DNA from: Clostridium cibarium
Lineage (GTDB): Bacteria; Bacillota; Clostridia; Clostridiales; Clostridiaceae
Length of the DNA stretch: 64,000 nucleotides
Direction of reading: 5' to 3'
Assembly (NCBI RefSeq): GCF_014836335.1
Contig: NZ_JACSRA010000015.1
Location: forward strand, 30,528-94,527
Shown: piece by piece, positions 9,717-17,116 of the stretch
Layout of the letters: every line of letters starts with the position of its first letter
How positions within the stretch are numbered: the first letter of the stretch is position 1
Made by a program: the position numbers and the translations under genes
Notes under the pieces: model-generated
Database searches by the model: none
Told to the model about the DNA's origin: nothing
The model's input: the letters and a program-made list of their open reading frames with translations, nothing else

Positions 9717-10898
9717 TTGTTATCAAACCTTTTAGTTAATACCTTTATAAAAGACAATATGAATACTCAAGATGATAAAATCAGAGGATCCCATGTAATG
9801 CTTGGTGGCATAATTGGAATCATTGTTAATTTTATCTTATTTATAATCAAGTTATCTGTAGGGATAATTACTTCAAGTATCGCTGTTATGGCAGATTCAT
9901 TTAATAATTTATCTGATGCAGCCTCCTCTGTTATTACAATAATAGGTTTTAAATTATCTGAAAAACCAGCTGATGCTGAACATCCTTTTGGCCACGGGAG
10001 AATGGAATATATTTCAGCATTAATAGTGTCCTTCCTTGTTATGCTAGTTGGAATTCAATTTGTTAAATCCTCTTTTGAGAAGATTATGAATCCTAGTGAA
10101 ATTGTTTTTGAGTTAGTTCCTTTTACGTTGCTAATAATTTCCGTAATACTTAAGTTATGGTTATCAAGATTTAATAAATATATAGGTACTAAAATTAATT
10201 CCTCTGCATTAAAAGCAGCTTCAGTTGACGCCTTAGGTGATGTTCTTACTTCATCTTTTGTTGCTCTTTCATTTTTAGCATCTAGGTTTACTAGCTTGCC
10301 TTTGGATGGATACTTCGGTATTTTAGTTGCTCTATTTATAGTTTACTCTGGGTTCTCATTGATAAAAGAAACAATAAATCCTCTTTTAGGTGAAGCACCT
10401 GATAAAGAATTAGTTTCATCAATAAAGGAGATGACCTTGAGTTATCCTAATATAACAGGTGTTCACGATTTAATTATTCATAATTATGGACCTGGAAGAT
10501 GTATGGCATCTATACACGCAGAAATACCTTCTGATATAAATGTTATGGTTATTCACGAGATAATCGATAAAGCGGAAAGAGAAATTTCAGAAAAGCTTAA
10601 AATATATTTAGTTATTCATATGGATCCTATATGTGTAACTACAAAAGAAATAAATGGTACATATGATGAGGTTCAAAAAATAGTAGAATATAACCCTTTA
10701 ATTGAATCAATGCATGACTTTAGAATTGTCGGAGAAGGTGAAAAAAAGAACTTAATCTTTGATGTAGTTGTTAACTCAGAAAAACTAAGAAAGGTTATGA
10801 CTCCAGAAGAATTAAAGGAACAAATTATCGATTCAATCCGTCAAATCCACCCAGAATACAACTGTATTATCACTATAGATAATGATTACTTAATTTAA
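9717..10898 (+). CDS. Cation diffusion facilitator (CDF), Mn/Fe-efflux-type residues
   Basis: This 393-residue CDF exporter has about six transmembrane helices and a C-terminal cytoplasmic domain extended beyond the minimal family length. CDF proteins export divalent metals by proton antiport. TM2 carries ADSFNNLSD and TM5 carries VDALGD. The Asn/Asp plus DxxxD pattern resembles manganese CDFs (MneP/MneS, MntE) more than the zinc HxxxD type, so Mn2+ is the inferred substrate. HPFGHGRMEY is the family's conserved cytoplasmic motif. The start is a TTG with GAGGTG about 5 nt upstream; an in-frame ATG 14 codons later lacks a ribosome site. It is probably transcribed alone. Confidence 0.88.
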   Translation: MLSNLLVNTFIKDNMNTQDDKIRGSHVMLGGIIGIIVNFILFIIKLSVGIITSSIAVMADSFNNLSDAASSVITIIGFKLSEKPADAEHPFGHGRMEYISALIVSFLVMLVGIQFVKSSFEKIMNPSEIVFELVPFTLLIISVILKLWLSRFNKYIGTKINSSALKAASVDALGDVLTSSFVALSFLASRFTSLPLDGYFGILVALFIVYSGFSLIKETINPLLGEAPDKELVSSIKEMTLSYPNITGVHDLIIHNYGPGRCMASIHAEIPSDINVMVIHEIIDKAEREISEKLKIYLVIHMDPICVTTKEINGTYDEVQKIVEYNPLIESMHDFRIVGEGEKKNLIFDVVVNSEKLRKVMTPEELKEQIIDSIRQIHPEYNCIITIDNDYLI

Positions 10899-10926
10899 AT
10901 TTCCCTTGTACAACCCTTTTTATTAT

Positions 10927-10952
10927 GTTATTATTTTTTATTGTATAATAAC
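10927..10952. promoter_or_regulatory. 8-bp inverted repeat over the putative -10 of the YczE-like gene
   Basis: GTTATTAT (10927-10934) and ATAATAAC (10945-10952) form perfect arms with a 10-nt spacer. TATAAT at 10944-10949 lies in the right arm. This could be an operator for the downstream gene or an AT-rich coincidence. Confidence 0.3.
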
Positions 10953-10974
10953 AAATAAAATAGGAGTGTATTAA

Positions 10975-11652
10975 ATGAAAAAAATCGATGTAAAATTACT
11001 AGCAAAGAAATTAGTACTATTTTTTCTAGGGGTTTGGATAATTCAAACTGGTGTTGCAATGTTTATCAAGGCAAATATAGGTTCAGACCCATTTACAGTA
11101 TTTACTCAAGGAATTTCTGCGAAATTAGGCGTATCAGTAGGAATGGCAAGTACGTTTATTACAGCTACTTTGATAATTATTATCGCAATCGTTGATTGGC
11201 ATTATTTAAATATCGGAACAATACTTTCTACAATGGTGGCCGGTCCTTTTATCAACATGATGACAACGTTTTTTAATCCACTACCAATGGATAGTTTTGT
11301 AATCGAATTTATTCCTTATTCAAATATTATAATAAAATCACTATTTTTAGCTCTAAGCTGTATTGTAATAGCTATTGGATTTTCTTTACTAAAATCTACT
11401 AACTTAGGTGTAGCTGCTAATGATATAGTTCCTCTTTTAATTACAGATAAAACAAAACTTACATATAGCAAAATCCGTATTACTATGGATGTAACATTGA
11501 TTGTAATTGGTTTTCTACTAGGAGGAGTTATAGGAATTGGTACTCTAATAGCTGCATTTTTGACTGGTCCAGCAATTCAGTTCTTTATGCCAAGACTTGA
11601 AAAGCTAACAACTCCATTTTTATCTGAAAAAAATGAAGAAATAGCTTTATAG
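10975..11652 (+). CDS. YczE/YyaS/YitT-type integral membrane protein
   Basis: This 225-residue protein has about five predicted transmembrane segments. It shows the family pattern of a short basic N-terminus, a first helix with GVAMFIKANIGSDPF, and a later internal echo ending in STNLGVAANDIV. TAGGAG lies 8 nt before the ATG. The biochemical role of this family is not established, so I assign none. It is followed by a good intrinsic terminator and is probably monocistronic. The CDF gene upstream lies on the same strand 76 nt away, but a TATAAT element between them suggests a separate promoter. Confidence 0.75.
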   Translation: MKKIDVKLLAKKLVLFFLGVWIIQTGVAMFIKANIGSDPFTVFTQGISAKLGVSVGMASTFITATLIIIIAIVDWHYLNIGTILSTMVAGPFINMMTTFFNPLPMDSFVIEFIPYSNIIIKSLFLALSCIVIAIGFSLLKSTNLGVAANDIVPLLITDKTKLTYSKIRITMDVTLIVIGFLLGGVIGIGTLIAAFLTGPAIQFFMPRLEKLTTPFLSEKNEEIAL

Positions 11653-11671
11653 TATCAGTATTTTTGTTTAA

Positions 11672-11709
11672 AAACCTTAAGTAATATATCGATTGCTTAG
11701 GGTTTTTTT
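11672..11709 (+). terminator. Intrinsic terminator after the YczE-like gene
   Basis: AACCTTAAGTAAT and ATTGCTTAGGGTT form a stem with G-U pairs around a 6-nt loop, followed directly by a run of seven T. Confidence 0.85.
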
Positions 11710-11799
11710 CTTATATATTTTCCTTAACTTCTGTATATTTTTCTAATTCTATTATATAATTGTTGTATATGCTTAAATTTTGAAAAAGGGGGAATTTTA

Positions 11800-12573
11800 A
11801 TGTTTTGTCCAAAATGTGGTCATGAGTTAGATTCTAATAACATTTGCACAAATCCAGATTGTATCACAAACATTAATAATCATTATGATAAAAATTTAAA
11901 ACTAAACTCAGATACTTCTAATTCAAACTTGAACTCTAACAATGATATTTTTAATAATAACAATAACTACAATGAAAACAATAATGAAAACTATAACCAA
12001 AACTTTAATCAAGGTTCTAATAATTTCAATAACTCAAATGAAACGAATATGAACAATGAATTCAGAGATGCAAATGGAATATCTGCAACTGAGATGATGG
12101 AATTCTTAGGTGATAAAAATACGGAATATTACATGGATAAATGGACTAGATTCCAAGAAAATTCTAATTTTGTATCTTGGAATTGGCCTTCATTTCTCTT
12201 CACTTTATATTGGTTTTGGTTCAGAAAGATGTATAACATAGCTGGAATTATATTTGCAGTCGATATTGGCAGCCTTCTTTTATTAGGTCACTTTAAATGG
12301 TTACGCTACTTAATATCATTAGTGATAATGATTGGCTCTGGATTACTTGCCAACCAATTATATATAAATCATGCAACTAATAAGATAAAATCAGCTAAAT
12401 TTACAACTTCTATGGGATTTGATAATTCTATGTTTGTTAGAAGACTAAGATCAATGGGCGGCATAACTTGGATTCCATTATTTGTAGCAATAGGACTTTT
12501 TGTTTTAGCATTGATACTCATTGTATTTGCTACTGCTATTTCAATTAGTAACGTAGGTCATCTTAGATTTTAA
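11800..12573 (+). CDS. Zinc-ribbon, Asn-rich linker, DUF2628-type membrane protein (copy 1)
   Basis: This 257-residue protein has three parts. A four-cysteine zinc ribbon starts at residue 1 (MFCPKCG, then CTNPDC). A strongly Asn-rich, probably disordered linker covers about residues 25-90. A membrane domain follows, with the DUF2628-like signature FxSWNWPxF and WFWFRKMY, then about three hydrophobic helices and a conserved amphipathic stretch (NHATNKI). It is the first of three tandem paralogues. Its leader (AGGGGGAATTTTA before the ATG) is nearly identical to that of copy 3. DUF2628 has no assigned function. The cysteines suggest a cytosolic metal- or nucleic-acid-binding head tethered to the membrane, which is inference. 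Confidence 0.8.
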   Translation: MFCPKCGHELDSNNICTNPDCITNINNHYDKNLKLNSDTSNSNLNSNNDIFNNNNNYNENNNENYNQNFNQGSNNFNNSNETNMNNEFRDANGISATEMMEFLGDKNTEYYMDKWTRFQENSNFVSWNWPSFLFTLYWFWFRKMYNIAGIIFAVDIGSLLLLGHFKWLRYLISLVIMIGSGLLANQLYINHATNKIKSAKFTTSMGFDNSMFVRRLRSMGGITWIPLFVAIGLFVLALILIVFATAISISNVGHLRF

Positions 12574-12579
12574 CATAGC

Positions 12580-12603
12580 GGTAGTGATATTTTTATCACT
12601 ACC
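12580..12603 (+). other. Stem-loop between DUF2628 copies 1 and 2
   Basis: GGTAGTGATA and TATCACTACC form a perfect 10-bp stem with a TTTT loop. No T-run follows, so it is at best a weak terminator and may instead be a processing or mRNA-stability element. Confidence 0.5.
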
Positions 12604-12635
12604 AATTTCACTTAATATAAACAGGAGGTTTTTAA

Positions 12636-13484
12636 ATGTTTTGTACATATTGTGGTCATGAACTAAATTCTAATAACGTATGCCATAACAGTTCATGTCC
12701 TTCAAATATAAATTCTAATTATTCAACTGGACAAAATAATAAAACAAATAATTACTCTTATCAATCTTATAATAGGAATAGCTATTTAGGTTATAATTGT
12801 GATCCTAACTTTATTGACAAAAATGGTATAAGCGCTTCTGAGATGATTCAATTTATGGGTGATAAAAATCCATCCTTTTACATTGATAAATGGACAAGTA
12901 GCGATTCTACACCTAGATATTTTTCTTGGATTTGGCCAGCCTTTTTCTTCTCTTGGATTTGGTTATTCTATAGAAAATTAAATCTATTTGGAGCAATTTA
13001 TTTTGTAATTCATCTGGTTTCCATAATATTTTTCCCATCAATTTTTCCGCCTATATTGCTTATAGGGAATACATTATGTGCTTTATTTAGCAGCCATTTC
13101 TATTTAAAAAACTGCATAAAAAAAATCAATCAAATTAAGTTTTCCAACATGGACATGGATATGTATTATAGGCGTTTGAGGAATGCTGGCAAAGTATCTA
13201 TTGCCGGACTTGTAATAGGGATAATTGTTTCAATTATTATGATTTTTTCCGCTTTAGCAAATCACTATATTCCTTCTTATAGATATCATAATCACTATAG
13301 AGATTCATATAATTATAAATCGCCTAAAATAACTGATCCATATTACGATGATGATTCAGATTACAGCGATTCTCTTTTTGATGATTATTATAATGATGAT
13401 TCAAATAGCTCACTTTTTGATGAACCTTATTCAAATGATTCAAGTATAGATAATCATTCAAAATCACCATATTCAGTTTTTTAA
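12636..13484 (+). CDS. Zinc-ribbon, Asn-rich linker, DUF2628-type membrane protein (copy 2)
   Basis: This is a 282-residue paralogue of the flanking genes: zinc ribbon (MFCTYCG, then CHNSSC), a shorter Asn/Tyr-rich linker, the shared NGISASEMIQFMGDKN block, FSWIWPAFFFSWIW, and three to four hydrophobic helices. Unlike its neighbours it has an extra C-terminal tail of about 65 residues, rich in Asp, Ser and Tyr (YYDDDSDYSD near residue 230), likely acidic and disordered. CAGGAGG lies 8 nt before the ATG. It is the most diverged copy and is followed by a strong terminator, so copies 1 and 2 probably share a transcript. Function is unknown. Confidence 0.78.
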   Translation: MFCTYCGHELNSNNVCHNSSCPSNINSNYSTGQNNKTNNYSYQSYNRNSYLGYNCDPNFIDKNGISASEMIQFMGDKNPSFYIDKWTSSDSTPRYFSWIWPAFFFSWIWLFYRKLNLFGAIYFVIHLVSIIFFPSIFPPILLIGNTLCALFSSHFYLKNCIKKINQIKFSNMDMDMYYRRLRNAGKVSIAGLVIGIIVSIIMIFSALANHYIPSYRYHNHYRDSYNYKSPKITDPYYDDDSDYSDSLFDDYYNDDSNSSLFDEPYSNDSSIDNHSKSPYSVF

Positions 13485-13494
13485 ATAAAAGAAC

Positions 13495-13553
13495 AGATTG
13501 ACTCCTGAAGGTAAAATTCGTATTTTACCTTTGGATTCAGTCTATTTTTTATT
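13495..13553 (+). terminator. Intrinsic terminator after DUF2628 copy 2
   Basis: A long imperfect stem (AGATTGACTCC...GGTAAAAT paired with ATTTTACC...GGATTCAGTCT, TCGT loop) is followed by TATTTTTTATTT. Confidence 0.85.
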
Positions 13554-13693
13554 TAATCATAATTTACTTTTAAAAAACTTAAATATATTTTATTAATTTT
13601 ATATAAATTTATCCTTTTTTGTTGTATAATATCCCTGTACTATTTTTAATTTAAGCTTTTATACTACATTTTATATAACAAGGGGGAATTTTA

Positions 13694-14524
13694 ATGTTCT
13701 GTCCAAAATGTGGAAAAGAGCTAAATACAAATAATGTTTGTGTGAATCCATCATGTCCTTCACACATTAATAATAACAATTCTATAAATCAAGGATATGA
13801 ATCAACCAATCAAAATACTCAGGGGTATAACCAAAACCCTCAACAACAATATGTTAATCAAAACTTTAATGGTAATTATGGTTTTAATCAAAACAACCAA
13901 TATCACCCAAATCAAAACACACAAAATTTTAACAATTCTCAATTTGGTGAAAATAATGACTTTAGGGATCAAAATGGAATTTCATCTGCTGAAATGATGG
14001 AATTTATAGGCTATAAGAATTCAGATTATTATATTGATAAATGGGGAAAATCTCAAGAAAATAAAAACTTTATTTCTTGGAATTGGCCAGCATTCTTTAC
14101 AAATTTCCTTTGGTTCTGGCATAGAAAAATGTACGGAATTGCAGCTGGAATATTTGGAGTTAATTTCATTATAAGACTATTTATAGCTAGCACAAGCGCT
14201 ACACTTACTGGTCATAACTTTAATATCGCATCTAGAACTACAAATTGGTTTGGAATTATTTTAAATATACTTGTAGGTGTGCTTTCTTCTTTATTTGCTA
14301 ATCAACTCTATATGAAACATGCTACTAATAAAATACGTTCTATTAAATCAACATCTTATATGGGATTTGATAATAATACAATCTTCAATAGATTACGTAA
14401 AAGTGGCGGAACAACATGGGCTCCATTAATATTTGTAATAGTTGTATTTGTTGTTATATTTATTTTCGCATTAATTGCAATTTCATTTGGTTCTTCTCAT
14501 TATAGATATAGTCATTTTTATTAA
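13694..14524 (+). CDS. Zinc-ribbon, Asn/Gln-rich linker, DUF2628-type membrane protein (copy 3)
   Basis: This 276-residue paralogue is closest to copy 1. It has MFCPKCG and CVNPSC, an Asn/Gln-rich linker at about residues 25-95, the shared NGISSAEMMEF and SWNWPAFF blocks, FWHRKMYGIAAGIFG, and the final KHATNKI then MGFDN block ahead of a last hydrophobic helix. AAGGGGG and the next bases match the copy 1 leader, so copies 1 and 3 look like a recent duplication. A TATAAT lies near 13625, upstream and after a terminator, suggesting its own promoter. It ends 2 nt before the stop codon of the convergent ABC ATPase gene, with no terminator room. Function is unknown. Confidence 0.8.
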   Translation: MFCPKCGKELNTNNVCVNPSCPSHINNNNSINQGYESTNQNTQGYNQNPQQQYVNQNFNGNYGFNQNNQYHPNQNTQNFNNSQFGENNDFRDQNGISSAEMMEFIGYKNSDYYIDKWGKSQENKNFISWNWPAFFTNFLWFWHRKMYGIAAGIFGVNFIIRLFIASTSATLTGHNFNIASRTTNWFGIILNILVGVLSSLFANQLYMKHATNKIRSIKSTSYMGFDNNTIFNRLRKSGGTTWAPLIFVIVVFVVIFIFALIAISFGSSHYRYSHFY

Positions 14525-14526
14525 TC

Positions 14527-15249
14527 TTAAAGTACTTTTGATAAAAAATCTATTGTCCTAGGATTTTTAGGATTATTAAATAGCTCTTCTGGAGTTCCTT
14601 GTTCTACAATTTTTCCTCCATCCATAAATAGTATTCTATCCCCAACTTCCTTTGCAAATCCCATTTCATGAGTTACAACAACCATTGTCATTCCCTCTTT
14701 TGCAAGCTTCTTCATTACACTTAGTACTTCTCCAACCATCTCTGGATCTAGTGCTGATGTAGGCTCATCAAATAACATAACATCTGGTTCCATAGCTAAT
14801 GCTCTAGCAATAGCTATTCTTTGTTTTTGACCTCCAGATAAGGAAGATGGATAAGTCTCTGCTTTATCAATTAATCCAACCATATCTAGTAAGTCTTTTG
14901 CTTTTGCCATTGCGGCCCCTTGCTCCATCTTCTTAACCTTGATAGGAGCAAGCGTAATGTTATCTATAACTTTTTTATGTGGGAAAAGATTAAATGACTG
15001 AAATACCATTCCCATCTTTTCTCTAAGTTTATCTATATTGACCTTCTTATCTGTAATAGTATTACCTTCGAATACTATTTCTCCCATTGTAGGTGTTTCT
15101 AGAAGGTTCAAACATCTCAAAAAGGTTGATTTTCCAGAACCTGATGGTCCTATTACCACTACAACTTCACCTTTTTTAATGTGTTCATCTATTCCTTTAA
15201 GAACTTCATTACTACCAAAATTCTTGTGTAAATTATTAACGTGAATCAC
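14527..15249 (-). CDS. Polar amino acid ABC transporter ATP-binding protein (GlnQ family)
   Basis: This 240-residue ABC ATPase is full length for the polar amino acid uptake group. It shows Walker [10 protein letters not shown] (about residue 35), Q-loop [10 protein letters not shown], signature LSGGQKQR (about 137), Walker [15 protein letters not shown] and the H-loop VVTHEMGF. It powers import by the permease encoded just upstream, with which it overlaps by 14 nt. It begins with GTG (AAAGGAG about 11 nt upstream). It is the last gene of a binding protein-permease-ATPase operon on the minus strand. The exact amino acid cannot be read from the sequence. Confidence 0.93.
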   Translation of the reverse strand: MIHVNNLHKNFGSNEVLKGIDEHIKKGEVVVVIGPSGSGKSTFLRCLNLLETPTMGEIVFEGNTITDKKVNIDKLREKMGMVFQSFNLFPHKKVIDNITLAPIKVKKMEQGAAMAKAKDLLDMVGLIDKAETYPSSLSGGQKQRIAIARALAMEPDVMLFDEPTSALDPEMVGEVLSVMKKLAKEGMTMVVVTHEMGFAKEVGDRILFMDGGKIVEQGTPEELFNNPKNPRTIDFLSKVL

Positions 15250-15913
15250 TTGCTTTCATTCTCCTTTCGGCATATCCCATTAATCTTCCTAATGAAAATG
15301 TTAGAATAAAATAAAATACAGCTGCAACCATTAATGGTTCTAATGAAAGGTATGTAGCACCTTGAACAATCTTAGCTGAAAACATTAGCTCTCCGACACC
15401 TAAAACTGATGCCATTGAAGATTCCTTAATTACAGCTACAAATTCATTACCTATTGCAGGTAAAATATTTCTTACTGCTTGAGGGATAATTATTAATCTC
15501 ATTGTCATACCTCTTGACATGCCCAAGCTTCTTGCTGCCTCCGTTTGACCAACATCGACTGCCTCAATTCCAGCTCTAACAATTTCTGATACATATGCAG
15601 CTGAATTCAACGCTATTGCTATTATAGCTGCTGAAAAAGCAGTAACATCAATATTAAAAACTATCTTAGATCCTGAGTAAACCATCAATATTTGTAATAA
15701 CATTGGTGTTCCTCTTATTATTTCAACATAAACCGATGCTATTATCTTTAACGGTTTTATCTTCCATATGGAAAAGTTTGAACTTTTCATAAAAAATAAC
15801 ACTGCCCCAAGTAATGTACCTAGAAATACTGTAATTAGGGATATACCTAAAGTAATTTTCACACCATCTATAAACTTTGGCATATAATCCCCTAGAAAAC
15901 TAAATGTAAACAA
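15236..15913 (-). CDS. Polar amino acid ABC transporter permease (His/Glu/Gln/Arg type)
   Basis: This 225-residue permease has about five transmembrane helices. The transporter loop reads [32 protein letters not shown], shown here only by position (about residues 135-165), with the EAA motif that docks on the ATPase. The longest frame starts at 15952, but GGAGGAG lies 5 nt before an in-frame TTG at 15913, giving a normal N-terminus ahead of [11 protein letters not shown] prefer that start. It is the middle gene of the operon, separated from the binding-protein gene by a stem-loop. It likely forms a homodimeric channel. Confidence 0.9.
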   Translation of the reverse strand: MFTFSFLGDYMPKFIDGVKITLGISLITVFLGTLLGAVLFFMKSSNFSIWKIKPLKIIASVYVEIIRGTPMLLQILMVYSGSKIVFNIDVTAFSAAIIAIALNSAAYVSEIVRAGIEAVDVGQTEAARSLGMSRGMTMRLIIIPQAVRNILPAIGNEFVAVIKESSMASVLGVGELMFSAKIVQGATYLSLEPLMVAAVFYFILTFSLGRLMGYAERRMKASDSR

Positions 15914-15927
15914 CGTCTCTCCTCCTC

Positions 15928-15951
15928 TGATAGTAATATATCTTACTATCA
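15928..15951 (-). other. Intercistronic stem-loop between binding-protein and permease genes
   Basis: TGATAGTAA (15928-15936) and TTACTATCA (15943-15951) form a perfect 9-bp inverted repeat just after the binding-protein stop and just before the permease ribosome site. No T-run follows. Such hairpins commonly let the binding protein be made in excess of the permease. Confidence 0.55.
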
Positions 15952-15960
15952 ATTCTCTAT

Positions 15961-16782
15961 CTATTTACTTTGATTTTTTGCTGCTAAATCATTAGCATCT
16001 ATTATAAATTTATCTAAATCTCCTGAGTCCTTTAATCTTTTTATAGTTTTATTTACTGCTTCAACTAATTCTTTAGAATCCTTTTTAACTCCAATTGCAT
16101 TTCCGCCGCTTTCATCTTTAAATGAAATATCTGAAAGAACTAATTCTGGATTAGTTTTATTTGCCATCTTTGCAACTGGTTCTTCTGTTACTATAGCATC
16201 AACTTTACCACTCTTTAATTGAAGAACTAAATCATTAACACTCGCTAGTAAAGAAATCTTTCCTGCTTGAATTTTATCTTCAGCTATTTTTTGTTGAGTT
16301 GATCCTAGCTGAGCACCAATCTTCTTTCCATTTAAATCATCAATTTTCTTGTATTTTTCCTTGTCAGCTGAATTCACTAAAACTGCATGTTGAGCTTCAT
16401 AATATATATCTGAGAAATCAATTTGTTTCTTTCTCTCTTCATCCGGATTCATACCTGATATAATCATATCAATTTGCCCTGCTTGAAGAGCACCAATTAA
16501 CGCTTCAAAATCCATTTCTTTTATTTCTAAATCTACTCCAAGATCCTTTGCTACTTCTTTTGCAAGTTCCACATCAAATCCTACAGTTTTATCCTCACCA
16601 TCAACTACTGCATGGAACTCATATGGTGCATAATCTGCACTTAATCCAACAACTACCTTTCCATTGTCTTTTATAGCTGTAAGATTATTCTTTTCTTCTT
16701 TCTTTCCGCATGCCATAAGTGACATTACCATCACCCCTACTAAAGCTGAGGCACAAACCTTTTTTATCAATCCTTTTTTCAT
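15961..16782 (-). CDS. Amino acid ABC transporter substrate-binding lipoprotein
   Basis: This 273-residue family 3 solute-binding protein has a lipoprotein signal peptide (MKKGLIKKVC... ending LMACGKK, lipidated Cys at residue 25). The mature part carries the family 3 block GFDVELAKEVAKDLG and the DMIISGMNPDEERKK region, with typical polar amino acid ligand contacts. It is anchored on the outside of the membrane and delivers substrate to the permease. It is first in the operon, with AAGGGGG 7 nt before the ATG and a sigma-A-like promoter about 50 nt upstream. Ligand could be glutamine, arginine, cystine or another polar amino acid. Confidence 0.92.
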   Translation of the reverse strand: MKKGLIKKVCASALVGVMVMSLMACGKKEEKNNLTAIKDNGKVVVGLSADYAPYEFHAVVDGEDKTVGFDVELAKEVAKDLGVDLEIKEMDFEALIGALQAGQIDMIISGMNPDEERKKQIDFSDIYYEAQHAVLVNSADKEKYKKIDDLNGKKIGAQLGSTQQKIAEDKIQAGKISLLASVNDLVLQLKSGKVDAIVTEEPVAKMANKTNPELVLSDISFKDESGGNAIGVKKDSKELVEAVNKTIKRLKDSGDLDKFIIDANDLAAKNQSK

Positions 16783-16830
16783 ATTTTAATCCCCCTTAAT
16801 ACTTCGGCTTAACTTCTTTATCTGAGTATA

Positions 16831-16860
16831 ATTATACCTTATAAACTTATAATTATGCAA
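16831..16860 (-). promoter_or_regulatory. Putative sigma-A promoter of the amino acid ABC operon
   Basis: Minus strand TTGCAT (16855-16860), 18-nt spacer, TATAAT (16831-16836), about 50 nt before the binding-protein ATG. Confidence 0.55.
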
Positions 16861-16916
16861 TACTTTTTTTCAAAAATATAATTTTTCTCTAACATTACTA
16901 TAATTAATATATTAAT

Positions 16917-17004
16917 ATGCATAAAAAAATGTATAAAATCCTTTGCAAGTTAGTACTTATGCATTATTTATTCATTTGTGCATGTTTTATTCTCTTTATG
17001 CATA
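16917..17004. promoter_or_regulatory. Array of TGCAT boxes upstream of the amino acid ABC operon
   Basis: Within the AT-rich gap 16783-17116, ATGCAT occurs at 16917, 16959 and 16999 and GTGCAT at 16978. The offsets are 42, 19 and 21 nt, close to whole turns of the helix. They lie 60-150 bp upstream of the promoter. Apart from these boxes, the promoter and the helD terminator, I see nothing else in the gap. Possible operator array; unproven. Confidence 0.3.
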
Positions 17005-17042
17005 TAATTTCATAAATTTAAAATATATTTTCTTTCTTAAAA

Positions 17043-17085
17043 TACAAAAAACTATAGATGTTTTAATTACAAAACACCTATAGTT
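17043..17085 (-). terminator. Intrinsic terminator after helD
   Basis: AACTATAGGTGTTTT and AAAACATCTATAGTT (minus strand) form a 15-nt stem with a 6-nt loop followed by TTTTGTATTTT. Confidence 0.85.
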
Positions 17086-17116
17086 TTATTATTTAAATCC
17101 CTATTTTTTTATAATT

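Noticed and set aside
11880..12060. Asn-codon repeats in the DUF2628 genes as a possible CRISPR or microsatellite.
   Set aside because: The repeats are in-frame low-complexity codons without fixed unit length or spacers.
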